Counted from the stretch's first letter, positions 11,022 through 22,205 are shown. The stretch is 64,000 nt of DNA from Aporrectodea caliginosa (GCA_020284085.1 JACEVL010000467.1:988501-1052500), one strand, 5' to 3'. The notes: generated from the sequence alone by a model not told the origin. Made by a program: numbers and translations.

Positions 11022-11387
11022 ACTATCATCATCATCATCATCAGTTCCTGACGCCAGCCACTTGGCGGCGATGGGTACGAATAAATGACCTCCATTGTCC
11101 TCGGTCTCTTGTCAAGTCCATTGCTTCCCTTAGTGTCAGTCCAAATGATGTTATGTCTTCATTTATATTGTCTATCCAGCGTTGTCTTCGTCTGCCTTTG
11201 TCCTTCAAATCTTGCGTGCAGTGCGCTGTGTGGAATTCGGTTAACTGGCATTCTCTCTACATGTCCAAACCATCGGAGTCTTTGTTGCACGACTTTGTCT
11301 AGAAGGGTTGTTTTGATAACTAATGCTTGTCTAATGTCATCGTTCCTTATTCTCTGCAGTTCTGAATCCCAAACCAAAATTCACTGA
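11022..11387 (-). mobile_element. Non-LTR retrotransposon 3' end, (GAT)n-tailed family
   Basis: The minus strand encodes the C-terminal part of a LINE polyprotein: LQRIRNDDIRQALVIKTTLL, then QRLRWFGHVERMPVNRIPHS. It then runs into a 3' UTR that ends GATGGGTACGAATAAATGAC-like text, GGCTGGCGTCAGGAACTG and (GAT)n. Copies of the same 3' end: 18197-18254 (+), 24600-25145 (+), 27022-27260 (-), 47480-47650 (-). Strongly 5'-truncated, as is usual for target-primed insertion. Confidence 0.85.
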
Positions 11388-11389
11388 AA

Positions 11390-12146
11390 AACGGCGCATC
11401 CTGATAGTTCATCACCTATTATTCTTATGCAAATACATAAATTTAGAAAAATGGCTGGCCAAATGGCGACACCATATGTACACTACACTATGGAATTAGG
11501 TTCAAAATATATATGCAGAAATTTTCTGACAGAAAACTTGGACCAATCATGCAAACAGCACAAGGCTAACAGCGGTACTGAATGAGCACGTTGGAGAAGG
11601 GGACATTTCCAAGGCCTTTCCAAGGCGTATCTCTGACTGACTGTGTGCTGTTGTTGGTCAAGGCGCCCTTGTAACGGCATGTGCTGTGTTACGACGCCAT
11701 AGAAATTGTCGGCATTTTTATTATTATTATAAGGGGACATTTCTAATAATTAGGTTTGGGGTGTTTTAAGCAGCAATGGTGAAATAGTTTTGGAAGACAA
11801 CACAAAATTTTCTCATAGAACATCAACTTTTTTATTAATGGCCTGAGCGTGGCCCTTTATAGGAATGGCACAACATTGCTGATGCATACTCCGAATAAGT
11901 ATTAAATAGTATTAAATATTAATTGTTCCTCGTTCGCGGACTGCTATCAGGCAGCGTCGCGCCTTTTCCGTGGTGGGCCCTTTCTAACAGCTTTGGAGAG
12001 CTTTAGGTGTAGAACATTGCAGAAGCAAAGGAACAAACCAAGGATAGAGAATTCTGGAGACGACAAGTTGAGGACTCATCGTTGGCCTTGGCCTGACGGA
12101 GGAGAAGCAAAGAAGAAGAGGTGTAGTTATATTACAGTTACAAAAA
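11390..12146. other. No gene seen
   Basis: Unique sequence; a (ATT)n-like run at about 11716-11732. Nothing else is supported. Confidence 0.5.
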
Positions 12147-12154
12147 ACTGTAGC

Positions 12155-12334
12155 CATGGGCGTATTTAGGGGGTGGTTTTACGTGTTCAAACCCCCCGAA
12201 ATAAGTTTCAGAAAATTTTTTTATATGCTTTTACATGCGAAATAGCAAAAAACCTTAACTTTGCGACCATTTTCAATGGAAAACCCCCGAAATCTTAAAA
12301 CCCCCTCCAAAATTTTTTTCTGGCTACGCCCATG
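12155..12334. mobile_element. 180-bp hAT-like MITE
   Basis: Ends CATGGGCGTA (12155-12164) and TACGCCCATG (12325-12334), flanked by the exact 8-bp duplication ACTGTAGC (12147-12154 and 12335-12342). Poly-C/poly-G subterminal tracts (GGGGGTGGTT, AACCCCCTCC). No coding capacity. Confidence 0.85.
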
Positions 12335-12604
12335 ACTGTAGCACATACAAAGTCACACAGAAATGTGAATCTAAGTTGGTTAGTTAGTTGCCAAGTGAAG
12401 AACAGATAAACATCAAGATGTTTAAACGTCAGTGAGAAAGATTGAATTTTGAGTTGTTTTCATCAACAAGAAAAGATTTTGATCATTGGATAAACATTGT
12501 TGTCAGTTTCATTCCTTGGGGGCAGCAATATGGAATGTACGAGAATGTATGACGAGGCTGCATCATGGCTTAACCAAAGACCTATATGTCAAGATCTTGC
12601 AGAC

Positions 12605-12897
12605 TGCCGGAGGTATGTAAGGAGATGCTAGTGGTTAGAGGTACATATAGGTACGAGTGTTTGATGTTATATAGGTCAGATATGGCAGGATAAATCTTAT
12701 TCTGCATTCAACAGGAAGCCAATGCAGCTGACTGAGCCAGGTTAACGAGTTTGTATGAGAAGATGGAAGCAGTGGAGCCAGAGAATTTGGGATGCATTGA
12801 AGCCTGTTCACTTCAAGATCTGATATACCTGCAAAAGCCAAGTTGGCATAATTGAGGTAGAGCATGCAGATAAGAGAGGCTATCATATGTGACATGT
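12605..12897 (-). mobile_element. LINE reverse-transcriptase relic (CR1/L2-like)
   Basis: Minus-strand translation NYANLAFAGISDLEVNRLQC, then NSLTWLSQLHWLPVECRIRF. The LDYCN...L-x-R-x-Q-N...LHWLPV order is the conserved C-terminal part of CR1/L2/I-type reverse transcriptases. 5' and 3' ends are missing. Confidence 0.8.
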
Positions 12898-13301
12898 CTT
12901 TGAGTAAGAACAGAGCCTATTTGACCTACTGCTCTTACATGGTAGAAAAACGATTTGCAAAGAAATAGAAGTAGTTTAGGGATATAAAAAGTAATTTCTC
13001 ATTGAAGTTAAACATTTTTTTATTTGTGGTCTGAACTTCACTATACATAGCAGCAGCACAATGTTGATAGTGGCACAGTCCACAGTGGCATATCACAGAG
13101 AAATGTGGCTTTTTATAACTACCGGTACTTACTTTGGGATTTTTAAGTATCATTCAGGAGACATAAAAAGATTTTTTCACACAATGTAAGCATTAATTAA
13201 TTATTAAGGTCTGAATTTTGACCACACATAGCAATAGCGTAAAAAATTTACAAGGCAAATGACTTAGGATGTATATACAGGGCAGAGGGGGACGGCCGTC
13301 A

Positions 13302-13539
13302 CTGGGCGTAACACAAGGGGGCTTAAAATTAGCTTTCAGTGGTAAGTACTAAGAAACAGAAATTGTATTATTAAATTCAATAATTCAATATAAAATGGTC
13401 ACATTTGTAATTGTATCAAATTAGTACACAGTGTTATACAGTACTATGAGATGAACGATTAAAAGTCAACTAGAAAATTAAAAGGGGGCGCAGTCATAAA
13501 TCTTGCCCCTGGGCGATGAATCCCTTCGTTATGCCACTG
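13302..13539. mobile_element. Candidate hAT-like MITE, no clear target duplication
   Basis: The left CACTGGGCGTAACACAAGGG and the right end, read inward as CAGTGGCATAACGAAGGG, are similar inverted ends of the same type as the other elements here. I could not find matching 8-bp flanks, so the boundaries are approximate. Confidence 0.4.
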
Positions 13540-14033
13540 CACATAAACTCAGATATGCCACCTTTTCACACAAGGTCTCTCAAAAACACCTGCTGATTGA
13601 TAGACAAGACATCAAGACCAATATTGCTCACCTAGATATCCCAGGAAGATAATTTGCCTCAGTTATCAGATGCAGTTCAACCTCTCACCTTTCAGGAATT
13701 CATTCATTCAACAGCCCAGCTCCAAGACCAGTTAAGTCAGCTGCCACTTTCACACCTTCACATGTTCTCCACAACACTGAATAAAATCTGTCTGCAGTTC
13801 GGCTAGTATTAAGGCACCGTAGTTCTACTGTCTGAAGAGTTAACCGTGGAGCCCTTTAGTTTCCCGGAATATCACCCCAGAGTTCAAATCCCCATCATGA
13901 AAAAACCCCATACATTTATATATGTAACAACTTTGTCAATCTTGTGTAACTGAATAAACAAATATTGATTGATTGAATAGTGATATTTCTATTGTACTAG
14001 GGGTACTCAGTATTCTAGTAGAGACAACCTGTC
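13540..14033. other. No gene seen
   Basis: Unique text with a weak tRNA-SINE-like B box (GAGTTCAAATCCCC at about 13871-13884) and a following AATAAACAAATATTGATTGA tail, probably a decayed SINE. Confidence 0.35.
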
Positions 14034-14286
14034 TCAGAACAAATAAACTATGTTTTCCCTAGATCTGGCTATTTAAGCCCTTCATTGTCCCCTATGACTA
14101 GCCCTAGCTCTTCTTCCTCTATGTTCCTCTGATGTACAATAAAGCCTCTCAATTCAATTCAATTCATTGGTTGTATATATAAATTTTTGTTTATTTGTTT
14201 GAATGTATTAATCTTGCCATATACAGTGCTGTGCGTTTGGTAGTTCTTCTCAATAAAGGATATACTTACTTACTTACTTACTTACC
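14034..14286 (+). repeat. Dispersed repeat with (ACTT)n tail, copy 2
   Basis: Second copy of the unit at 1872-2131, same orientation, ending in TTACTTACTTACTTACTTAC. High similarity between the two copies indicates relatively recent retroposition. Confidence 0.7.
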
Positions 14287-14412
14287 TACAGCTACAGTAC
14301 CTTATACCCGCGATTCCTTTTCCAGCATGTTTCCATCTGCGTTCAGCGCCATAATGCTATTTCCGGATGGCTGAGGAGATCGGAATGAGGTTTGACTCTT
14401 CAGAGATCTTTC

Positions 14413-14488
14413 TTTTTCTATGCCCAACTTATTTTTCTATGCCCAACTTATTTTTCTATGCCCAACTTATTTTTCTATGCCCAACTTA
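14413..14488. repeat. Tandem repeat, 19-bp unit, 4 perfect copies
   Basis: TTTTTCTATGCCCAACTTA starts at 14413, 14432, 14451 and 14470 without mismatch. Confidence 0.95.
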
Positions 14489-14737
14489 TTATTTTTGGCT
14501 TTTATCCAGACCATGTTGCAGAACTGCCATGAGTTTCTGTGCAAGTTGCTCCCGCAAGGAATAGAACTTTACACCAATGTTTTTCCAATGCTCAAACTCA
14601 TTTTGTTCCTTCAAGTAGCACGAGTTCATGGCTTTTAAATACTTGAAGTAAGGTGAAATTGATCCCTTGCCATAGGACATACAACAATGTAGTGTTCTCT
14701 TGACACATGCAAACTCAGATGACTAGTGAATATCCTG

Positions 14738-14898
14738 AGTGGCCGAGTGGGTTGGTGCCCGCTCTCCGCGCCGGCGCCCCGGGTTCGCTTCCCGGTCGGG
14801 TCGGATTATCAGAGATTAATTTCTCGGATCTTTACTGCGGGTGGCTCGGTCGCATTATAAGCGTGGAGTACAATACAACACACAATACAACACATCAC
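14738..14898 (+). repeat. SINE with Ser/Leu-type tRNA head
   Basis: GAGTGGCCGAGTGGGTTGG matches a type II tRNA A box; GGGTTCGCTTCCCGGTCGGG is the B-box arm with one deviation. A short tail of TACAACAC repeats follows. It lies directly 5' to another SINE (14907-15145). Confidence 0.7.
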
Positions 14899-14906
14899 AA
14901 TACAAC

Positions 14907-15145
14907 TGGGGCGCGGTGGTGTAGGGGTATGTTCGGTGCCTTGCAGCTGGAGGGTTGCAGGTTTGGATCCACCTCAAAGTCGCCCGTAGGGACCCTGGGC
15001 AAGTCCTTCACTCGCAATTGCTCATGCGCTTGGCGTGAAACTCCGACTCAGCGTTCGCGCAGTAGTCGGGAGCGCCTCTGAATGGGAAATCTGGTTGGGG
15101 CGCTATAACAAGTGTTCAAATACAATACAATACAATACAATACAA
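14907..15145 (+). repeat. SINE family B with LINE-shared 3' tail
   Basis: Head GGGGCGCGGTGGTGTAGGGG, B-box region GGTTTGGATCC, then CCCTGGGCAAGTCCTTCACT, GAGCGCCTCTGAATGG and GGGGCGCTATAACAAGTG, ending in (TACAA)n. The second copy at 21988-22205 keeps a perfect B box (GTTCGAATCC). The GCGCCTCTGA...GGCGCTATA segment matches the 3' ends of the CR1/L2-like LINEs at 21000-21178, 28960-29035 and 35812-36036. Confidence 0.85.
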
Positions 15146-15162
15146 TATGAGCGATGTGTCTT

Positions 15163-15222
15163 CGTTGCGTGTAGGTGTGTGTGTGCACGCAGGTTTGTGT
15201 ATGTGTGTGTGTGTGTGTCCCA
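15163..15222. repeat. (GT)n-rich microsatellite
   Basis: Interrupted GTGTGT run. Confidence 0.8.
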
Positions 15223-16050
15223 CAACTCACGAAATTTTATATCTCGTATGTTATTCCTGAACTCTTATTAAGCTATTATTACTTCATATACTATAATATC
15301 TAGATGTATTTTTTCTATGTACACCTACAGCGTTACGTCTGTTGTTAACAGATTAAACGAATATATGATGATCACCACACCTGACTCGCCTGTAACTGCT
15401 TCTACTAAGAGATCAGCCTGAAGCCAATCTCTTCCAGTTCCGTTGCCACTATCCTGGACCAAGGTAGCCCAGTTTTCAGGCTGATCACTGTTTTCCAGTC
15501 AACGCTTCAGCTAATTCGTTATAAAAAGCACGGCTTCGTGGAATCAAAATGGTAATGCTGAAGAGGCGCAGGAAATAACTGGACCATTACATTAGTTTTC
15601 CATTAGCGAACAATCAATTTTTAAGCCTAACTAGCTGAAATCAGTGGAATTCTGATCAAACTAGCCAAGCAATCCAAGAACAGCAGCTATCCACGATGGC
15701 TGTTGACACAGACAATGCAAAAACTGGTTTCCTCACATAATTAATGACCATTTAACTTGCAAATGAATACAGCCACAGACAAATGGCATCATTTTCAGCC
15801 AACTAACAGGTCTGCCCATAATAAGAGACATCAATCAAAATACGATGCAAAAATGATCGAGGCCAGGCAAAAAACTAAATCACTGAGACTAAATCACGAG
15901 ACTTCAATGGCTCACCACAGATCCCCATTTATGCAAGCAGCATCTCAATGACCAAAAAGCATTAAATCTTGGCCGTTTCCTCTGTAAAAACTGCATGGTA
16001 TAAATTTTCTTTTACAGAATTTATCCATTAGTTTACTTGGGTCATGTGAA
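15223..16050. other. No gene seen
   Basis: Unique sequence without recognised exon or element. Confidence 0.5.
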
Positions 16051-16330
16051 AAGCTAGTGCCTATCATGCAACCCATCCGGCAAGAAGTTGGGGATTCAAA
16101 ATCTAGTGTATATCATGCTGAACTATTAGGCAAGAGGTTTGGCATTCAAAATCTAGTGTATATCATGCTGAACTATTAGGCAAGAGGTTTGGCATTCAAA
16201 ATCTAGTGTATATCATGCTGAACTATTAGGCAAGAGGTTTGGCATTCAAAATCTAGTGTATATCATGCTGAACTATTAGGCAAGAGGTTTGGCATTCAAA
16301 ATCTAGTGTATAGCATGCAAGTCTATCAGG
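16051..16330 (+). repeat. Tandem array of a 50-bp piece of SINE head
   Basis: Four or more nearly identical 50-bp units start at 16091, 16141, 16191, 16241 and 16291 (GGCATTCAAAATCTAGTGTA ... ATTAGGCAAGAGGTTT). The unit is a variant of the family A SINE segment that contains the B box (AGAGGTTAGGGATTCAAACC at the array's right end), so the array grew from an internal tRNA-like segment. Confidence 0.85.
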
Positions 16331-16580
16331 CAAGAGGTTAGGGATTCAAACCCCTCATGGGTAGAAAGATGTTTTGAAACTTCTGCGCCACGAGCATTCC
16401 TAGCAAACTCACCTATAAAATGAGCACAATAACTGTACAACGTTCGTCGGAAGATAGGCATTAACAAACAAAGATGACTGGCCACTTGCCCTTGTGTGAC
16501 GAGGCTCAGAAAATGAAGTTGCTAGTACTTCATACCCATCCATGAATGCCTCTCAGGTTTAGCTACAGGACTACTCCTTT
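16300..16580 (+). repeat. SINE family A
   Basis: B box GGATTCAAACCCC, then the body (TAAAATGAGCACAATAACTG, AAAATGAAGTTGCTAG, CATACCCATCCATGA). Its 5' part merges with the 50-bp array. Confidence 0.75.
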
Positions 16581-16611
16581 TTCTTCTTGCCCAGTTAGAA
16601 GAAGAGAAGGT

Positions 16612-16679
16612 GGAGATCTGAACCCCAACCTCTCGACTGACAGTCCAGCACGCTAACCACTACACTATCGAGCACTCCC
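16612..16679 (-). repeat. SINE family A head, opposite orientation
   Basis: Minus strand: GGGAGTGCTCGATAGTGTAG then GCGTGCTGGACTGTCAGTCG and a B-box-like GGTTCAGATCTCC. It lies tail-to-tail with the previous copy. Confidence 0.7.
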
Positions 16680-16689
16680 TGGTCCAGTT

Positions 16690-17160
16690 AAGTGCAATAA
16701 AAAAATGTTATTTAAAGCATTCCTAAAAGCAGTGTACAAAATAATCCCAACTCACACAACAACAACAAATACATAACTCCCCAAATTAAAAATTAATCTT
16801 AGAGATGTTATTACTCTTGATCTGCAGCTCAAATGTAAATATAAAATAGACCGGATTCCTCCTCTGTAAAAAATATCAACATTTTGGGTGCAAGATGTAC
16901 ACAAAAGTGGGTTATACTAAAAGACCTGCTGTTGGAAGTAACAAAGTCATTTCGGTCAGAGATATAGACATTCTCCTTCCAATCCCAAGCCCTCACCCAA
17001 AGCAATTAAACTGCAGTAAATACTTTGCCAGCACCCTTATTTAACCATCACTGCACTGGGCTGCCATGTCAAAGGACTGAAAAGGGATTGCAAAGGGTTA
17101 ATTGAAACATCAAATATCCTCCAATAGTTCAGCAGATTTATTAAATGTGACCAAGATTTA
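16690..17160. other. No gene seen
   Basis: Unique AT-rich sequence. Confidence 0.5.
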
Positions 17161-17168
17161 TTAACTGT

Positions 17169-17625
17169 GCATGCGTGCCTGTTTGTGTGTGCGTCTGTAT
17201 GTGTGTCTGTGTGTTAACGTGTGTGTGTGTGTGTGTGTGTGTGTCTGTGTGTTTACGTGTGCATTTATGTGTGTGCCTACTTGTGTATATGTGTGTGTGA
17301 GGGTGGGTGTATGTGTGTCTGTGTGTTAACGTGTGTGTGTGTGTATGTGTGTCTGTGTGTTTACGTGTGTGTTTATGTGTGTGCCCACGTGTGTATATGT
17401 GTGTGTGTGTGAGGGTGGGTGTATGTGTGTTAACATGTGTGTTTGTGTGTGTATGTGTGTGTGTGTGCATGTATGTGTTTATGTGTGTGTGCTTAAGTGT
17501 GTGTTTATGTGTGTGCATATGTGTGTGTGTGTTTGTGAATGGGTGTATGTGTCTGTGCGTGTATGTACGTGTGTGGGTGTGTGTGTGTGACAGGCAGACA
17601 GAGACAAACACGCAGACGGACGGAC
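17169..17625. repeat. (GT)n-based compound microsatellite
   Basis: About 450 bp of GTGTGT with a higher-order pattern: blocks of GTGAGGGTGGGTGTATGTGT and GTGTTAACGTGTGTGTGTGT recur roughly every 100-120 bp. Long Val/Cys and His/Thr open frames here are artefacts. Confidence 0.9.
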
Positions 17626-17629
17626 AGAC

Positions 17630-18190
17630 AATCATGATGGACAATGGGGCACCCTTTGTTATTTTCACACTCCTATTACTAAGCAACTCCATTTGGGACA
17701 GTTGATTAAAGAAAGAGCTTTTCCATTCTGTGGAAGGGTCGAGAATGACACACGATGAATCAAATACAGAAGCACTGTGGGAAGCAGGAGAGCTGAGGCA
17801 GCAGGCCCCGGTAAAAAGCCCCTATAAGGCCTTCCCTTGGTCAGCCCACCAATCACCCATCCACACACTCACCCTCAAAGACCCACACAACGGGGGGGGG
17901 GGTGTGGGGTAAACACACATGCCAACCCACTTAAGCAGGCCTATCAGCTTCACTTATACATGAGAATCTTTGTAGGAGAGTGAAAGAGACACCCACATTC
18001 CAAAGAATCCCACCGATCCATTACCCCGTGCCATGGACCGGACAGATGCAGATTCATATTCCATAAACCCAAATTACGACATGCGCATAGGACATTTGGC
18101 AAAAATGACACACGTAGGAAGAGTGGATAAGGGTCTGATTAGAATGCACTAAGTCACTTGCTAATCAAATAATACATCGTGAATGGAGAT
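17630..18190. other. No gene seen
   Basis: Unique sequence with a G-run at 17892-17900. Confidence 0.5.
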
Positions 18191-18196
18191 CACTTA

Positions 18197-18254
18197 ATTA
18201 TTCGTACCCATCGCCGCCAAATGGCTCGCATCAAGAACTGATGATGATGATGAA
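18197..18254 (+). mobile_element. LINE 3' terminus, (GAT)n-tailed family
   Basis: TTATTCGTACCCATCGCCGC followed by CAAATGGCTCGCATCAAGAA, CTGATGATGATGATGA. Only the last ~60 bp of the family are present. Confidence 0.75.
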
Positions 18255-18334
18255 TGGCAATGTGCAAACTGAAACTGAAGAAGAAAAACAACCATCCCAT
18301 AAGCTAATGCCCCAGATGAAGCCATCTTAGCAAC

Positions 18335-18612
18335 TTCAATTTTTGGTTAGCTTGCTGGACTGTCAATCGAGAGGTCGGTGGTTCAAATCCTCACCATGGC
18401 AGAAATTTGGTTCGAGATTTCTGCTCCACCTACACTCCTTAGCAAACTCATCTATAATGAGTACACTGACCGTATACTGTTGGTGGGAAGATGAGATGGC
18501 AAGGGAGAGGACTGGCCACCCGCCCTCATATGCTGAGGCTAAAAAATGAAGTTGCTAACACTTCATACCCATAACTGCCTACGGGCTAGCTTATGGGACT
18601 GCTGTCCTTCTT
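18335..18612 (+). repeat. SINE family A, best-preserved copy
   Basis: TTGGTTAGCTTGCTGGACTG (A-box side), GGTGGTTCAAATCCTCACC (B box), TAATGAGTACACTGACCGTA, GAGAGGACTGGCCACCCGCC, AAAATGAAGTTGCTAACACT, GGGCTAGCTTATGGGACTGC. A useful reference for the family in this window. Confidence 0.85.
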
Positions 18613-19000
18613 CACTAGCAGAGTAAGTCTAACAGAAAACTTCAGATATATTTCTGCCTTGGTGAGAATTTCAACCCCTTCTGGATTAACACCCCAGTAC
18701 TTAAAGTACCTGACTATACTGCATGCCCCATAAACTGCAGCAGATGCAATTCTCAATTGAAAACAGTTCTGGAGGAAATGAAAAACCCTCTCTGAAGCAA
18801 AGGCCCGGACGCCAGACACTTTTAGCAAGATCCCTGGCGTCAAATGCAATATCTGGCAACCATAAAATCCTCACGGACTATCTGGTCCAAAGTTTCATGG
18901 AGCCACAGCTTTTGACCTCACAGTGTCAACACATGTCCCAGCCATACCAATGTCTGTCGTTTCCAAGCTAACCTAATCTAATGATTTCTGTGGTCTGGAT

Positions 19001-19448
19001 CATAGAACGAGAATTTAATATTCGTAAATATTCGCGAATATTAGGGCATTTTTAATATTCGTAAATATTTGTAAATATTCGCAAATATTTAATATTCGTA
19101 AATATTTGCGAATATCTAATATTCGTAAATATTCGCGAATATTAGGGCATTTTTAATATTCGTAAATATTTGTAAGTATTCGTTGATGACGTCACTGTTT
19201 CTGTTTTGTTTACGAACTAATTTAAGACTACTAATTTTAGAATGTGTGCAGTGGTTTTGTAACTGTTCCTGTTCTAATGCCTAGTTTTTGGCACTGAAAT
19301 TTGTACAAATAATCCCAGATTTTGATGACTTGAGAATGAAAAGAAATTTAAAAAAATTAATATTCGTTGGCCAGTTTCAATGTTCGTCAATATTCGTCAA
19401 TTTCTGCAAATTTTAATATTCATAATATGTGCATATACTCGTACTATG
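19001..19448. mobile_element. 448-bp hAT-like MITE rich in AATATTCG
   Basis: Ends CATAGAACGAG (19001-19011) and CTCGTACTATG (19438-19448), flanked by GTCTGGAT (18993-19000) and GTGTGGAT (19449-19456), 7 of 8 identical. The interior consists of AATATTCG/CGAATATT permutations, probably giving strong foldback. A longer relative is at 57482-58465. Confidence 0.8.
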
Positions 19449-19574
19449 GTGTGGATATCACAGTGAACAAACCAGCAATTGATCATTCCATCAAATGAAA
19501 TCGTTTTAAAATCTGTTGGAAAAGCTCAGTCAAAATCGGTTGGTCACGGAATCCAGGATATTATCACTGATTAA

Positions 19575-19858
19575 CTAGTAACTAAACGGTAACACTCTGG
19601 CACGAAGAGCAGAAAAGATCAGCATGGACGCGGGATTGCTTCCCGCTACTGTCCCAAAGGTCGACTCAGCCTTTCATTCACCAGATGGCATTGATAAAAT
19701 GAGCAGTAGGGCATGATAGGCGCCTTGCATGGCTGCCAAAACAGTTAAGTTCAACTCCTGTAATAACTTGTGATCATCCATTCATACTATGAATTGCAAT
19801 CATACTGCGGTGTGTCAGTCTGAAATAATAAACGAAGATTATTATAATTACTAGAGAT
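19575..19858 (+). repeat. SINE family G
   Basis: GGTAACACTCTGGCACGAAG, GCGGGATTGCTTCCCGCTA, CAGCCTTTCATTCACCAGAT, AACTCCTGTAATAACTTGTG, ending AATAATAAACGAAGATTATT. Nearly the same text is at 28450-28735. Confidence 0.75.
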
Positions 19859-19859
19859 A

Positions 19860-20395
19860 ATGCACAACACAAAAGCAATGTTGCACCAAAGCAAAGCCAT
19901 AATCAGGTCAACTCCAGAAGAGCTGAAGAACATCCCTTTATAATCATCCAATTCTATCCTCATCACACTCCATCAGCCAGTCTCTCCTCCAGGCTGATGG
20001 AATCTGACGGTTTGATCAGAAGGCAGATGCTCATAGATTCCGATAGTTCCACCTGCTGTTCCAGTCATTGAGGAGATCTAAGGCCTAATCACAGAGATCC
20101 ATGTCATCTCTGAATGACTCCTACACCTGTCCAGAAAACCAGAATCCAATTACCACCAACAACCCCTAGTCATAAGCACTTCTGGTCCACCACCGGTAAG
20201 TATCAAGTAACTCATCCCTACCCAACATTCCAGTTGAACATTCATCCACCTGGCTAAGTACTGCTACCTCTGTATCCACAGCTGGACATATCCGTCCATC
20301 AACCGGTCATACTGAACTCCTACCCTCCCCATGAATATGCAGCAAATTGGGACCCATGTTATCAGTGCCAAGAAGGCCACACACAATCAAACACT
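19860..20395. other. No gene seen
   Basis: Unique sequence; no exon recognised. Confidence 0.5.
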
Positions 20396-20421
20396 CACGC
20401 ACGCACACACACACACGCACA

Positions 20422-20476
<55 letters not shown>

Positions 20477-20505
20477 ACACACATACACACACACACATAC
20501 ACACA

Positions 20506-20556
<51 letters not shown>

Positions 20557-20577
20557 GCACACACACACACACACAGT
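20396..20577. repeat. (CA)n microsatellite
   Basis: About 180 bp of almost pure CACACA with a few CATA, CAGA and CGCA interruptions. Confidence 0.95.
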
Positions 20578-20779
20578 GGTGCTCTCTAATAAATCAAAGG
20601 CATACCAAGACCACATGTGATGCAAAGTTCCGCCAGATGCTTTCCGGTCTATAAGAGCCACAAAGGAAGTGTTCCCCAACTGCCCAGTTGACTACTTGGA
20701 GTACACTTCATTTCAAAGCAGAACAAAAGCAGAGACCGGGAAAGGAGGAACACCCAGGGTTTGTTTATTGCAGGTACAC

Positions 20780-20937
20780 ACTCCTCTCCCTCGCTGCCTG
20801 ATCATCCCACCGGTCAGCAAACTCAGGCACAGGTGTTGCAGAAATCTCAAACACCTTTCCAGCCTGGTGGGGATTTGAATCACAACCTGAGAGTTGACAG
20901 TCCAGTACACGAACCACTAGAGTGCCATGCACTCCCA
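20780..20937 (-). repeat. SINE family A, truncated
   Basis: Minus strand GGCACTCTAGTGGTTCGTGT, ACTGGACTGTCAACTCTCAG, GATTCAAATCCCC, then GAGATTTCTGCAACACCTG. Followed on the plus strand by (CATA)n at 20937-20960. Confidence 0.75.
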
Positions 20938-20999
20938 CATACATACATACATACATACATTCATATATATATATACCCGTATACGTACATATATACATA

Positions 21000-21178
21000 C
21001 ACATCTTCTATGTGGAATTACCTCCCTCTCAATCCGCAGTAAGATTTTAGTCGGGGTCCCACCTTCATCCCTTCGTTGCTTGAAGACTTTCTTATTTCCT
21101 CGGGCTGTCACGCTGAGAGCGCCTCTGAATAGCTAGTACTGTAAGAAGCGCTTTACAAATTCTCAGATACGATACGAT
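21000..21178 (+). mobile_element. CR1/L2-like LINE 3' end
   Basis: Frame-broken translation ATGTGGAATTACCTCCCTCT (MWNYLPLNPQ), equivalent to the W-N-x-L-P-L motif at the C-terminus of such LINEs, then GAGAGCGCCTCTGAATAGCT, AGAAGCGCTTTACAAATTCT and a (GATAC)n tail. Confidence 0.7.
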
Positions 21179-21179
21179 A

Positions 21180-21985
21180 CATCACTCGAGACATTAAAGC
21201 ACAGGGCACAAAAGTTGACCATGACACATACTGTCAAAAAAATTGCGAGAAATCACAGCATATTTGCCACTAAAAAATGCAACGTATGCATTGGGAATGA
21301 ACAGTTGGTGGCATAGGACGACCATACATAGACCAATCCCATCATAAACAGTTTAACCAGCAGGCACACAATCTGCATGCCCTGCATGCTCTATTTCCAA
21401 GTTTAAACAGAGTACACACGGAGTTTACTCGGCGTAAACACCGAGCAAACGACCTTGCTTGCAGCAGTAGCAGAAGAGGCCCAGAAAGTCCTGCTTCCCT
21501 TCCTCTCCTATCTGTAGATGGCTAGACAAAGATGGCCATTGGCCCTTCATAGTAGAGTGTAGTACTTTTTTACTCAGGTTTTTCCAGTGGATCACGATTT
21601 TCTGAGTTATTGTTCCTTGATAGTGCATTGTAGTTTTTTGACTGGGCTTTTCCAATGGATATATATATGATTGTTTGAGCCATTAGCAGGGCTTTAGACG
21701 AGGGTAAACGCGAGTATACAATGTGTACTCGACTTAATAATTTTGTTTGCATTGTATTCGCCTGCACAGAGCGTGTACTCACCTCCAGAAAGTATTTTGA
21801 CATATTTGTGTTTAATACTGCATAGTGTAGACTAGTCTATAACTTTTTCTGACTATAGGCCTAAACTGCAAATCCATCTTCTCAATTTTTTTGACCGGCT
21901 TTTCCAATTAACTATGATTTTGACCGTGACCCCAATCTAAGCAAAACTTGACAGATGTCTTGGACATAAGACAATGGTGCTATAT
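21180..21985. other. No gene seen
   Basis: Unique text with three diverged internal copies of a GACTGGGCTTTTCCAATGGA-like segment (about 21580, 21640, 21890). Confidence 0.45.
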
Positions 21986-21987
21986 TG

Positions 21988-22205
21988 TGGGGCGCGGTGG
22001 TGTAGGGTATGTTCGGTGCCTTGCAGCTGGAAGGTTGCGTGTTCGAATCCACCTCAAGCCGCCGCGTAGGGACCCTCGGCAAGTCCTTCACTCGCAATTG
22101 CTCATGCGCTTCGGCATGAAACTCCGATTCAGTATCCGCGCTGTAGTCAGGAGAGCCTCTGAGTAGAAATCTTGAAGGGGCGCTATAACAAGTGCTCATA
22201 CATAC
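21988..22205 (+). repeat. SINE family B
   Basis: GGGGCGCGGTGGTGTAGGGT, GCGTGTTCGAATCCACCTCA (intact B box), CAAGTCCTTCACTCGCAATT, GAGCCTCTGAGTAGAAATCT, GGGGCGCTATAACAAGTGC. Confidence 0.85.

Noticed and set aside
17141..17705. Long His/Thr and Val/Cys open frames
   Set aside because: Translations of a (GT)n microsatellite in several frames and both strands.
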